Shown here piece after piece: positions 44,955 through 56,839 of a stretch of 64,000 nucleotides of DNA; the first letter of the stretch is position 1, and every line of letters starts with the position of its first letter. This DNA comes from Stomoxys calcitrans (Eukaryota > Arthropoda > Insecta > Diptera > Muscidae), in assembly GCF_963082655.1 (NCBI RefSeq), contig NC_081553.1:209287435-209351434 (forward strand), written 5' to 3'. The notes beneath the pieces are model-generated. The model saw only the letters and a program-made list of their open reading frames with translations, was not told the origin of the DNA and did not search any database. The position numbers were made by a program, and so were the translations under genes.

Positions 44955-46110
44955 ATTTAGTGCATCTGTTGGAAGTTGTATTGATGGTTTCGAAAGCTAG
45001 GCAACGACATCGGCTCTCGCTGTTGCTCCGTAAGGACGGGCTAAAGTCGGGCAAAGCCAACCATTTAATACCTTACACCACATTGGATATGCAACCACAA
45101 AAAGAGTTCCTTCCTCCTTCTCCTCCCAGTGGAAGACCTCCTACTTCTCGGCAACCAAACCTTCGTTTTGTTTGCCCAAGAATCCCAACAAGCGTTCCGT
45201 CGCAAATTTACTACCCCATCCCTTGATGAAGACCGTAGCCTTTGTGAGCTGAGGGATATCCATCTTTCTCGCCAGGCCAAGCTTTGCGCCCTCCCAGGGA
45301 GCGTGAATACCTCTGACGAGCTGTTTGACGGTATCAATACATTCCGCCGACGCAAAACGCAGCGTAAAGATGTCCCCTCTAAACTTGCAGCTTATCATTT
45401 GTATGGGTGGACCCTATACAGAGTTCCACACATGTTAAAAAATCCGATCGTTAACTCAGATCCTCCACTTGAGACCGATGATCTGGTGGAATCCTACCGG
45501 ATGCACAGCCGATATTAATGACTGCATAAGTCAGCTTATCTCTGTTGTGCTTCCTTGCCACTATGGCGTAAGAGGGCGCCTCCTTACCATTCTCAGTGAC
45601 CATCTTCCCCTTCCGTGATGGCTGTGGCCTCCTTGAAGACTCAGGGGCCGTGTGCGCTTCCTTCGTTCCTGTTTCAACTTTGTCTACCTCCGCAGGACAC
45701 TGTCTGGAGTCTCCATAGCGAGATGGCTAGCTTGGTTTTCCCTGAGTACTTGAAAGCTGAGAGCTCTTTTTCTTCTTCAGTATTTTAACAGTGTTATGCT
45801 CTTCGGGAGATCTGATTCTTTTTTCAGCTTCCGTAGAAGTGCTTAGAATGTCAGTTCTATCCCTTCCAGCATCCTGTCGTCGTGCACCGGATAGCTTTCT
45901 CGGTCTGCTTGTGAGCTTAGCACAGCTATCGCTCACTTCTGCTGTCATCCCGATGCCCTCATCTCTCAATTCGGCTGCGATGACTGTTTCATTGACACAG
46001 TCGCTGTCTGAATCCGAGTCATAAACACCACCTTTACTTTAAGGCTGGGGATGAACTGTGCATCCCTCTGGTTTATCCAGCTCTTCCTCATTAATTAGTC
46101 TGACGACTAG
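44955..46110 (-). pseudogene. Retrotransposon ORF1 with a DUF4780-like domain
   Basis: Minus-strand ORF1-type protein. From the N-terminus: an acidic Ser/Asp-rich stretch, then a charged linker (RDEGIGMTAEVSDSC, RPRKLSGARRQDAG, LKKKKSSQ, 45740-45970). The conserved domain has FTLRFASAECIDTVKQLV, APWEGAKLGLARKMDIPQ and VFIKGWGSKFATERLLGFLG (45150-45390). An in-frame TAG stands where a Trp codon is likely (about 45140), and FHWEEKEEGTLF continues beyond it. The layout resembles ORF1 proteins of muscid non-LTR elements annotated with DUF4780, from memory. An RNA-binding or chaperone role is inferred. It is probably not linked to a neighbouring ORF2. Confidence 0.65.
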
Positions 46111-46364
46111 TTGTGCGCTTGAAGCATTACTCTCGACGACAGATGCGAAGGCACCCACACCTATAGGAGGGAAGGACAACATGCTGCGGTCTGACGCCAC
46201 CACCGCAGATGTTGAGTCTTTGGAGTTTATTTCTAGCCTACTTCAAAAGGCTTTGAAATTTTTTTTTCGTAATAGGTGGTGCCAATTCCGAACAAATTCG
46301 AAAATATTTTACTTTATATGCTTATAGAATTGAGAGATAAGATGGAGTATAAAAGAATTTGACA

Positions 46365-47505
46365 TATGGGAGCTATATCAGATTATAAACTGATTTGAGC
46401 CATAGTTGGCACAGTGTTTGATGGTAAAACCAAAACATTTCATGTACAATTACGGCCAAATCGGACAATAATTGCGCCATCTGGCGGCTTAAGAAGTCAA
46501 GATCCGAAATCGGTTTATATAGGAGCAATATCAGATTATAAACCGACATATCGGATAATAATTGCGCCATCTGGCGGCTCAAGAAGTCAAGATCCGAAAT
46601 CGGTTTATATGGGAGCTATACCAGGTTATGAACCGATTTGAACCATACTTGGCACAGTTCTTGATGGTCAAACCAAAACATTTGATGTACAGTTTCATCC
46701 AAATCGGATAATAATTGCGCCATCTGGCGGCTCAAGAAGTCAAGATCCGAGATCAGTTTATATAGGAGCTATACCAGGTTATGAGCCGATTTGAACCATA
46801 CTTGGCACAGGTCTTGATGGTCAAACCAAAAAATTTTATGTACAATTTCATCCAAATCGCATAATAATTGCGCCCTCTAGCGGCTCAAGAAGTCAAGATT
46901 CGAAATCGGTTTATATAGGAGCTATATCAGGTTATAAACCAATTCTAGCCATACTTGGCACAGTTGTTGATAATCAACTAAAAACACTACGTGGAAGAAT
47001 TCATACAAATCGAATAATAATTGCGCCCTCTAGCGGCTCAAGAAGTCAAGATCCGACAACGGATTATATGGGAGCTATATTAGGAAATGCACCGATTTAA
47101 GCCATACTTAGCACAGTTGTTGATGGTTAAACCAAACCACTTCATGCTAAATTTCAGTCATATTGGAGACTAATTGCGCCCTCCAGCGGCTCAAGAAGTC
47201 AAGCTTCGAAATCGGTTTATATGGGAGCTGTATCAGGTTATGAACCGATTTGAGCCATACTTGGCACAGTTCTTGATGGTCAAACCAAAACATTTCGTGC
47301 AAAATTTCAGCCATATCGGATAATAATTGCGCCATCTGGCGGCTCAAGAAGTCAAAATCCGAAATCGGTTTATATGGGAGCTATACCAGGTTATGAACCG
47401 ATTTGAACCATACTTGGCACAGTTCTTGATGGTCAAACTAAAACATTTCGTGCAAAATTTCAGCTATATCGGATAATAATTGCGCTTTCTAGCTGCTGCT
47501 CATTT
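46365..47505 (-). repeat. T1 array, both ends missing
   Basis: About seven and a half monomers with AAGTCAAGATCCGAAATCGG and GGCACAGTTCTTGATGG. Each has a GCGCCMTCTRGCGG-type motif (for example 46870-46883, 47329-47342). No (GTCY)n tract and no terminal palindrome. Confidence 0.87.
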
Positions 47506-48589
47506 GTAACATTTTGGAGCTTTTTTTAACCTTTTAAATTTTGAAAACAGTAGTAGTGGGTATATAAAAATATATCCAGTGTAAATAAATGAAAACATTA
47601 TGGGCTTGATAATGGATCTATTCAAAGTAGTTTCGTTTCACACATTTAAGCCAATAACCACCACGAGGTTAGAGTTGTAAACACTTCATAACACAAATCT
47701 TTCGAATATAAAGATTGAAAATCACTTTCAAACAGAAGTCCATTTCCCCCAACACCCTATAACCACAAAGTTAATTTAGTATAATTCCAGCAATTTAGCA
47801 TCTCCAGAGGCCAAGGAATACTATCTGCAAAAATCTTGTGATTCCAATAATGATGATTATGAGCCTATAATGATGGACATGTCCATGTCCGCCACCAACC
47901 GCATTGCCTCAAAACGCTCTTGTAATGACCGCAATTGCAAACTGCTTCCAATCTGTGTGACCACTGTGAAAAATAAACATCTTCTCAATGCTCCGTTTTA
48001 GTAGCCAACCATGGATATTAAAGTAAATTACACAATATTTACAACAACTTTATTGAGGAGGCATGAGCCGCAGGTTATTGTCGTTTATAGGCAGGATAAA
48101 CCCCATCTACAAATGGAAGAGAATGCTGAACGCGAGCTAGCACCCCTTTGTGGCAACCATAGTTTTCGCATTGTTGTCTTTTTCGCTAACGCTGACATTA
48201 GCATGGCCAAGGCACAACCTCAACATTGTGGTGGTTTCTTTGACTTCCTTCCATCATGCCCTCAATGCTTAACACCATCGTCATCATCATCATCACCACT
48301 ACCCTAATCTGAAGCCTTTATTGTTGTCTTGCTAAGACGCTTTACATCGCTTAATGACAACGCCTGTTTTGTCTGCCAAAAACAATTGAGAAATTGTTGT
48401 AAACAATGACTATGCCGCAAAAGTTGTCGATGAGTTTTGTGGATGACGTTGTCTTTAACCATTAAAGTTATTCACTTAAAGAAATTTAGGAAAAAAAGGA
48501 AAGGAAAGAAACACGTTGTAGATACTTTCATCAAATTTTATATAAATTTACATTGTCCAAGGGTGGACTCATGGATTGTGTGGGGTTAG
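47506..48589. other. Unique non-coding DNA
   Basis: No supported gene. The plus frame at 48011-48307 has no recognisable domain and ends in an (ATC)n-derived serine run (about 48273-48300). Confidence 0.5.
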
Positions 48590-50855
48590 CCCAAGGACGT
48601 CAAGTCGTTGTTGCGCAAAATTTCCGCCAAATCGAATAATAATTGCGCCCTCTAGCGGCTCAAGAAGTGAAGATCCGAAATCGGTTTAAATGGGAGCCAT
48701 ATCGGGTTATGAACCGATATGAACCATACTTAGCACAGTTGTTAATGGTCAAACCAAAACAAAATTTCAGCCAAATCGGATAATAATTGCGCCCTCTTGC
48801 GGCTCAAGAAGTCTAGATCCGAAATCGGTTTATATAGGAGCTATATCAGATTATAAACCGATTTGAGCCATACTTGGCACAGTTCTTGATGGTCAAGCCA
48901 AAAACTTTGATGTACAATTTCAGCCAAATCGAATAGTAATTGCGCCCTCTTGCGGCTGAAGAAGTCAAGCTTTGAAGTCGGTTTATATGGGAGCTATATC
49001 AGATTATAAACCGATTTAAGCCATACTTGGCACAGTTCTTGATGGTCAAGCCAAAAACTTTGATGTACAATTTCAGCCAAATCGAATAGTAATTGCGCCC
49101 TCTTGCGGCTCAAGAAATCAAGATCAGAGGTTTGGTTATATGGGACCTATTTCTGGTTATTCACTGATTTAGACCATACTGGACACGATTGTTGGAAGTC
49201 ATTACAAAACACTTCATTCAAATTTTCAACCAAATCGAATAATAATTGCGTCCTCTAGCGGCTCAAAAATTCAAGCTTCGAAATCGGTTTATATGGGAGA
49301 TATATCAGGTTTAGAACCGATTTGAGCCATACTTGGCACAGTTCTTGATGGTCAAACCAAAAAATTTGACGTACAATTTCATCCAAATCGGACAATAATT
49401 GCGCCATCTAGCGGCTCAAGAAGTCTAGATCCGAAATCGGTTTATATAGGAGCTATATCAGATTATAAACCGCTTTGAGCCATACTTGGCACAGTTCTTG
49501 ATGGTCAAACCAAAACATTTCATGGACAGTTTCAGCCAAATCGGACAATAATTGCGTCCTCTAGCGGCTCAAAACTTCAAGCTTCGAAATCGGTTTATAT
49601 GGGAGCTATATCAGGTTAAGAACCGATTTGAGCCATACTTGGCAAAGTTCTTGATGGTAAAACCAAAAAATTTGACGCACAATTTCATCCAAATCGGACA
49701 ATAATTGCGCCATCTAGCGGCTCATGAAGTCTAGATCCGAAATCGGTTTATATAGGAGCTATACCAGGTTATGCACCGATTTGAATCATACTTGGCACAG
49801 TTCTTGATGGTCAAACCAAAAAATTTGATGTACAATTTCATCCAAATCGGATAATAATTGCGCCCTCTAGCGGCTCTAGAATTTTAGCCATGCTTGGCAC
49901 AGTTGTTGATAATCAACTAAACACATTACGTGGAAGAATTCAGACAAATCGGTTAATAATTGCGCCCTTTAGCGGCTTAAGAAGTCAAGATCCGAGAACG
50001 GATTATATGGGAGCTATACTAGGTTATGCACCGATTTGAACCATACTTAGTACAGTTGTTGATGGTTAAACCACACCACTTCATGCTAAATTTCAGTTAT
50101 ATTGGAGATTAATTGCGCCCTCTAGCGGCTCAAGAAGTCAAGCTTCGAAATCGGTTTATATGGGAGCTATATCAGGTTATGAACCGATTTGAGCCATACT
50201 TGGCACAGTTATTGATGGTCAAACCAAAACATTTCATGGACAAATTTAGCCATATCGGACAATAATTGCGCCATCTAGCGGCTCAAGAAGTCAAGATCAA
50301 AAATCGGTTTATATGGGAGTTTTACAGGTTATGAATCGAGGTTATGAACCGATTTGAGCCATACTTGATACAGTTCTTGATGGTCAAACCAAAACACTTC
50401 ATGCTTAATTTTAGCCAAATCCGACAGTAATTGCGCCCTCTAGCGGCTCAAGAAGTCAAGATCCGAGGTCGGGTTATATGAGAGCTATGTCAGGTAATGC
50501 ACCGATTTGAAGCATACGTGGCACAGTTCTTAATGGGCAAACCAAAACACTTCATGCTAATTTTCAGCTGAATCGGATAATAATTACGCCCTCTAGCGGC
50601 TCAAAAAGTCAAGATACTATATCGGTTTGTAGGCAGCTAAATCAAAACATGGACCGATTTGGCCCATTTACAATCCCAACCGACTTGCACTAATAAGAAG
50701 TATTTACGCAAGATTTCAAGCACCTAGTTTACTCCTTAGTGCTTTCGGCAGGCAGACAGACAGACGGACGGACGGACAGAAGCACGAACCGTCCGTAAGT
50801 CCGTACGTACATGGACCGTACTAAATCGACTAAGAATGTCAAGACGATCAAGATA
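48590..50855 (-). repeat. T1 array, left end missing, very regular
   Basis: About fourteen monomers; the GCGCCCTCTAGCGG-type motif falls at 48645, 48789, 48943, 49095, 49248, 49401, 49554, 49707, 49860, 49962, 50115, 50268, 50433 and 50586, mostly 153 bp apart. The right side has GACAGACAGACGGACGGACG (50757-50776) and a rearranged core; it ends abruptly at the position of the (TA)n stretch. Confidence 0.9.
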
Positions 50856-51279
50856 AAGCCATGAAGGCTTTATTCAGAACGGTTACAGCCGCGTAAGCGC
50901 CCAATTAATTATGGAGGACTTCCTAACTGAAGGCACACAAGTAGGAAAGAAAAAAATTTTTATAAAAAAAAAAATTTCAGCGGTGGTTATCCTCTCCTAA
51001 TGCTGGCTACATTTGTGATTTACAATGCCATATAAAAACTTGTCCCCAAAAAGGGGCACGCCGCACAGTGGGAGAAAATCGAAAAATAAATAGTAAAATA
51101 TATGCCGTGTGAGAACAGTTGGTGATATATCTTTGAAATGGTTAGAGCTGAGATGACAGCAAGATAGTGTGCCGGATGTCATTTTTCAGGCTCCTAAAAT
51201 TGATCACCTCGGTATTTCGAAAATTCAAAGTGATATTTCCTCCCGTTTTCACTCGGATTTTTTTTAATAGTTTTTTCGA
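50856..51279. other. Unassigned DNA with a SINE fragment
   Basis: The first 110 bases are not recognised (an A-rich run ends at about 50970). A SINE body fragment follows, then unassigned sequence up to the NL-D relic. Confidence 0.4.
50970..51065 (+). mobile_element. SINE body fragment
   Basis: TTCAGCGGTGGTTATCCTC, CTCCTAATGCTGGCTACATT and a GGGGCACGCCGC end match the middle of the SINE family. The tRNA-like head is absent and an A run precedes it. Confidence 0.75.
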
Positions 51280-51840
51280 TTGTGTCCCACTATGCATATT
51301 GCTATGTCCCTGAGACCTCCGGTCTACGGTACGATCTTACAGATGGCGGTATGTGGCAATACGATAGCGCAAGTAAAATCCTGGGAAGGTTTTATGTATG
51401 GTAGCGCTCAAGCCCTTGAAGATAATGAAGACGATGCGCGTGGCAGAAGTTATAGAGTCTGCGATTCAAGTATGGGGTTAAGGCATACCGCTTAATGGCA
51501 TGACATACAATGAGAAATGAGTAGGCGGACCAACAAGAGCTCGCCCACCAACCAGTCTCTCGGATTACTAGTGCGGAGTGAATCTGTAAATAGGTGAAGG
51601 ACTTTCAGGACAAAGGACTTGCTTTCTTTGTAATAAGAGTACTGGAACAGAAGCCATAATCGGAAACTGTGGCGACGCAGATGGGAATTCCGCATAAAGA
51701 TTTTTGGTGGACGATCTCTAGTTGAAGGGAGATGATCCAGTATTTGATTTGCTCATGTCCTAGTCTATAGGAGTACAGACTGCAGATATTGGAGAGACCA
51801 AACTGAGTAAACTTTCAAACGTATATCTGAGTGATCTCCT
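51280..51840 (+). pseudogene. Highly decayed NL-D RNase H and tail
   Basis: ATGTCCCTGAGACCTCCGG and TACGGTACGATCTTACAGAT parallel the 25062-25110 region of NL-D. GCTCATGTCCTAGTCTA (about 51752) parallels its zinc-knuckle-like end. Frames are broken throughout. Recognised only by alignment to the better copy. Confidence 0.6.
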
Positions 51841-51964
51841 CAAATATATAGGCATGATGACATGTTTCGGATGGGATACTCGATGAGATCCTACACGTGG
51901 TCATGCGGAACCTCGATTTTAGCTCCAAACTCCGCAAAAAAAGAAACGATAAAAACCCAAAACC

Positions 51965-52676
51965 CACTGTGGCAAAATGAACAAGTAGTGCGTCAATCGC
52001 CGCTTGGGGATTTATTATATGGACCAAGGGTTTTCTAAAAATGCTTTAACCAACCCCCAGAGTATTAAAGGAAAAACTATATTGGCCATTTCGATTGTAC
52101 TGACTGATATCAGAGAAAATTCACTTAGAGAAAGATGAGCACACTGTGGCGGACTAAAAAATAGTGCGTCAAACACTGCGGGGGGATTCACTTTATGAAC
52201 CAAGGGCTTTCCAGAAATGCTTTAACCGACCCCCAGAGTATTGAAAGAAAAAGTATTGGCCATTTTCGATTGTATTGGCCATAACAGAGAAATTTCACTT
52301 TAGAGAAAGATGAAATATGATTTATTATATGGGCCAAGGGCTTTCCAGAAATTCTTTAACCCACCCCCAGAGTATTGCAGGAAAAAAGATATTGGCCATT
52401 TTCGAATGTATTGACCATAACAGAGAAATTTCACTTTAGAGAAAGATGAGCACACTGTGTCGGACTGAAAAACAGGGCGTCAATCACCGCTTGAGCATTT
52501 ATTATATGGGCCAAGGGCTTTCCAGAAATGATTTAACCGAGCATTGAAGGAAAAAGATATTGGACCTTTCGATTGTTTTGGCCATATTAGGCAAGTTTCA
52601 CTCCGGAGAAAGATAAATCCACTGTGGCGGACTTTTTCGAATGTATTGGCCATATCAGAGAAATTTCATTGCTATT
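51965..52676. repeat. Tandem repeat, unit about 170 bp, five partial or complete copies
   Basis: Units begin CACTGTGGCGGACT: 51965-52141, 52142-52311, 52312-52452 (5' part deleted), 52453-52619, 52620-52676 (cut). Shared phrases are TTTATTATATGGGCCAAGGG, AACCCACCCCCAGAGTATTG and CAGAGAAATTTCACTTTAG. It follows the NL-D relic directly and may derive from its 3' UTR. Unrelated to T1/T2 monomers. Confidence 0.88.
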
Positions 52677-52685
52677 ACAAAATGT

Positions 52686-53620
52686 TTGTTATACCACCAC
52701 CATAAGACGAAATATTCGTTTAAGACACCATAAGACACACGCCCCTGGACGCCGCAATTTTTATCCGATTTGGCTGAAATTTTGCATGCGGTATTCTGTT
52801 ATGACGTCTAACAACTGTGCTAAGTTTGGTCTAAATCAGTCTATAACCTGATAAAGCTCCCATATAAACCGATCTCCCGATTTGACTTCTTGAGCCCTTA
52901 TAAGCCGCAATTTTGGTGCTATTTGGCTGAAATTTTGCATGTGGTGTTCCGTTATGACATTCAACAACTGTGTGAAGTGCGATCCCAATCGGTCTATAAC
53001 CTGATATAGCTCCCATATAAACCGATCTCCCAATTTGGCTTCTTGAGCCCTTACAGCCAATTTGGCTGGAATTTTGCTATAGGTGTTCTGTGCCACATAC
53101 GGTGCAAATCAATCTATAACCTGATATAGCTCCCATATAAACCGATTCCCCGATATGACTTCTTGAGTCTTTAAAAGTACCCAATTTTTGTCGGATTTGG
53201 CAGAAATTTTGCATGTGGCATTCCGTTATGATATCCAACAACTGTGCCAAGTGCGGTCCGAATCGGTCTATAACCTCATATAGTCCCCATATAAACCGAT
53301 CCCACAATTTAACTTCTTGAGTCGTTGCAAGTCCCAATTTTTGACCGATTTATCTGAAATTTTGCATGGGTTGTTCTGTTACGACTTCCAAGAAATGTGC
53401 CAAGTACGATCAGTCTAAAACCTGATATAGCTTCCATTTAAACCGATCTCTCTATCATCCCGGTTCGGTTCCTAGAAGCTAGTTTTGCTAGTTTGACATA
53501 ATTTTGGCATGTAGAATAAAATAATGATCTTCAACTAATGGTGGTGGGTTCCCATGGTGGTGGGTTCCCAATATTCGGCTCAGCCGAACTTGGCACACTT
53601 TTACTTATTACTTGTTTTTT
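52686..53620 (+). repeat. T1-related element, subfamily with GGGTTCCCA ends
   Basis: Degraded left hairpin (TATACCACCACCATAAG), no (GTCY)n, about five monomers (CATATAAACCGATCTCCC), then GGTGGTGGGTTCCC present twice (53540-53569), palindrome TTCGGCTCAGCCGAA, and ACTTTTACTTATTACTTG. Confidence 0.8.
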
Positions 53621-54894
53621 GGAATATTTAGTAAGCCTTTTCTCCTTAAAAATAAACTCCTACAAAAATATTTTCAAAATTCTCACCCGCTTTCTTTTTT
53701 TGCGATTGGCTTAAATATTTCGCAAATTAGTGTTAAATAATGGTGTTTTGGCCGTTTTTGGACAACATCTGCATTACTTTCTACTTTGTTGTGGGGCGCA
53801 GTTGATGGCAACGCAATATGATCGCCATAATAATGTCATTTAAAGGCCATTCTTCATTTCTTACAGCCTTCGGCAGTTTTGTTTTAAATGGTAATGAAAC
53901 CACGTAATGAAGGAATTCTAAATATGAGTGTCCTTCGTTAATGTATTCTTTAGGAATGAAGAAAAAAAAAAGAGTTACGCCCATTTTGCATGTGTTGCAA
54001 GTCATCTCACCGCAGGAGTGAGAGTTTGATACTTCTTTTTATTGCCGTAGTTTGAAACTCATTTTGTCATCAGCCTTGTCGTTCATGCATCCTCCCGCGT
54101 GACAGTCCAAAACAAGTTGGCCTTTGAGAAGTGCAATTAAAATGGCATTTCGTCATTGTCATTGACAACATAAGGCCATTGGCAGAATTTTTGCCAAAGT
54201 CCCCCTTACCAAGGCAGGGAGACGAGGAGGAAGAGTAGTGGTATTTTAGCCAAACTTGATGACAATTTAATTGGTATCAATATTGGAGGGTGAAAGGAAT
54301 ACTCTGCAATACCATATTAGCTCATTTCAGTTGTTTCATGACATTCGCATTTAAGAGTGATTAGGTAGCGGCTTCTGTCATATACCGTTTTTGGTTAATA
54401 TTTTTAACTTTAAATAATTCCACAGGTTTGCAGTTTCAGTGGCCAACAAAGCAGCTGTTTTGTTGTGCAAAATATGACATTAATTGTGTTTTTATTAATG
54501 GCCTTTAGTTAGAGATGATGTATGTGTATTAAGTTTTCGCTAAGTGTACTTATAATGATTCAAAGGTACTCTGGGGTATCAGCAATGAGGGTGCATGACA
54601 ATGAGCCATGTAATGGAGACATTTTGATAATGAAGGGTTTAAAATATGGATCAATTCAGGTAGAGTCTTTTCAGAGTTGTAATCAGACTGATTTCAGACT
54701 GGCACTTTGAATTTATTTAAAGTGACTTATCTCATTATGCAGCAACTGTCTCAATCAATGGTTTATACAAAGTGTCCTAGACTATGTTGCACATAACTGT
54801 CCCAAGAACTACTCATAGTCTGTTCATTAAGGAGCCATAGAACATTGTCCGTGTAATACTCCCCAACTCTATTCGAATTTCCACATTTTATTTT
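53621..54894. other. Unique non-coding DNA between inverted T1 elements
   Basis: No gene recognised; scattered short frames have no domain. Confidence 0.5.
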
Positions 54895-54990
54895 ATATGG
54901 TTAGGTTAGGTTGAAAAGAGGGTGCGGGTATTAATCCCCCCATGCCACTATGGACATACACCTTAGCCTCTAATCTGCTTATGGTGCTCT
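54895..54990 (-). mobile_element. Retrotransposon 3'-end fragment with TTAGG-like tail
   Basis: GGTTAGGTTAGGTTGAAAAG, then GGGTATTAATCCCCCCATGC. A second copy of the same join (tail plus body) is at 62369-62420. Confidence 0.6.
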
Positions 54991-54999
54991 TTAAATACT

Positions 55000-56801
55000 A
55001 ACAAGCAATAGCGTGCTAAGTTCGGCCGGGCCGAATATTGGGAACCCACCACCATGGATTCTGTTAAAAATGTATGCCAACTAAATTTAGTTGAAGGGCA
55101 TAATTTTATTCTACATGCCAAACTTCTGACAAACCAGCAAAAATTAAAGCTTCTAGAAACCGAACAAGGATGGTAAAGAGACCGATTTACATGGGAGCAA
55201 TATGAGGTTATAGACTGATTTGTACTGTACTTGGCACAGTTGTTGGAAGTCATAACAGAACACCGCATGCAAAATTTCAGCCAAATCGGACAAAAATTGC
55301 GGCTTGTAAGGGCTCAAGGAGTCAAATCGGGAGATCGGCCTATATGGGAGCTATATCAGGTTATAGACCGATTTGGACAGTATTTGGCACAGTTGTTGGT
55401 AGTCATAACAGAACACCGCATGCAATATTTCTGCCAAATCGGAAAAAAATTGCGGCTTGGAAGGGCTCAAGGATTCAAATCGAGAGATCAGTTTTTGAAA
55501 GTTGTAACAGAACACCATTTTGCAAAATTTTAGCTTAATGGAACAAAAATTGTGGCTTCCAAGGGCTCTATTAGTCAAATCGGGAGATCGGTTTATATGG
55601 GAGCTAAATCAAGGTATGAACCGATTTCTACCGTACTAGGAACAGTTTTTGAAAGTTGTAACAGAACACCATTTTGCAAAATTTTAGCTAAATCGAACAA
55701 AAATTGTGGCTTCCAGGAGCTCTATTAGTCAAATCGGGAGATCGGTTTATATGGGTGCTATATCGAGTTATTAGCCGATTTGAACCGTACGTGACACCGC
55801 TGTTGAAAGTCATAACAGAAAACTATCTGCAAAATTTTAGTCAAAAACAAATAAAAGCGTGCTAAGTTCTAATAAGAATGGCGCCCTTTGGGGGCTCAAG
55901 AAGTAAAATATAGAGATCAATTTATATGGAAGCTGTATCAGGCTATGGACCGATTCAGACCATAATAAACACGTATGTTGATGGTCATGAGAGGATCCAT
56001 AGCACAAAATTTCAGGCTAATCGGATAATAATTGCGACCTCTAGAGGCTCAAGAAGTCAAGATCCCATATCGGTTTATATGACAGCTTTATCAGGTTATG
56101 AACCGATTTGAACCTTATTTGATACAGTTGTTGAATAAAAGAGAATAAAATAAATCATGCAAAATTTCAGCCAAATCGGATAGGAATTGCGCCCTCTAGA
56201 AGCTCAAGAAGTCAAGTCCTCAGATCTGTTTATATGACAGCTATATCCGGTTATATACCGATTTGAACCATACTTGGCACAATTGTTGGATATCATAACA
56301 AAACACGTCGTGCAAAATTTCATTCAAATCGGATAATAATTGCGCCCTCTAGATGCTCAAGAAGTCAAGACCCAAGATCGGTTTATATGACAGCTATATC
56401 AGGTTATAGACCGATTTAAACCATACTTGACACAGTTATTGGATATCGTAACAAAACACGTCTTGCAAAATTTCAGCCAAATCGGTCACAAATTACGGCT
56501 TGTAAGGGCTCAAGTATTAAAATCTGGAGATAGGTTTATATGGTATGGCCCATTTGCAATCTCCAACGACCTGCATCAATACATAGTATCTGTGCAAAAT
56601 TTCAAGCGGCTAGACTTACCTGTTGGACCGCTATCGTGATTTCGACTGAAGGACGTACGGGCGGACATGACTGAGAATGTCGAGACGATTAAGAATATAT
56701 ATACTTAATGGGGTCTTAGATGAATATTTCGAGCTGTTACAAACGAAGTTACTATTGTAGATTAGTATACCCACCCATCCTATGGTGATGGGTATAAAAA
56801 G
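55000..56801 (-). repeat. T1-related element, reversed, GGGAACCCA subfamily
   Basis: AACAAGCAATAGCGTGC, palindrome TTCGGCCGGGCCGAA (55020-55034), GGGAACCCACCACCATGG, then about ten monomers, a weak GGACGTACGGGCGGACATG tract and outer hairpin GTATACCCACCCATCC..GTGATGGGTATA. At 55852-55868 an internal AAAGCGTGCTAAG marks a second, truncated T1 end fused into the array. It is inverted relative to 52686-53620. Confidence 0.82.
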
Positions 56802-56839
56802 TAACCTCGAAAAAGAATATTTAAGTCTGGAATTCCGTG

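Noticed and set aside
45129..45518. 129-codon plus-strand frame
   Set aside because: Antisense shadow of the ORF1 domain on minus.
48011..48307. 98-codon plus frame as a small secreted protein
   Set aside because: No signal peptide pattern; it ends in a serine run from an ATC microsatellite.
48590..50855. Regularly spaced short repeats as a CRISPR-like array
   Set aside because: The whole 153-bp unit is repeated, not a short repeat with unique spacers, and the context is a eukaryotic genome.
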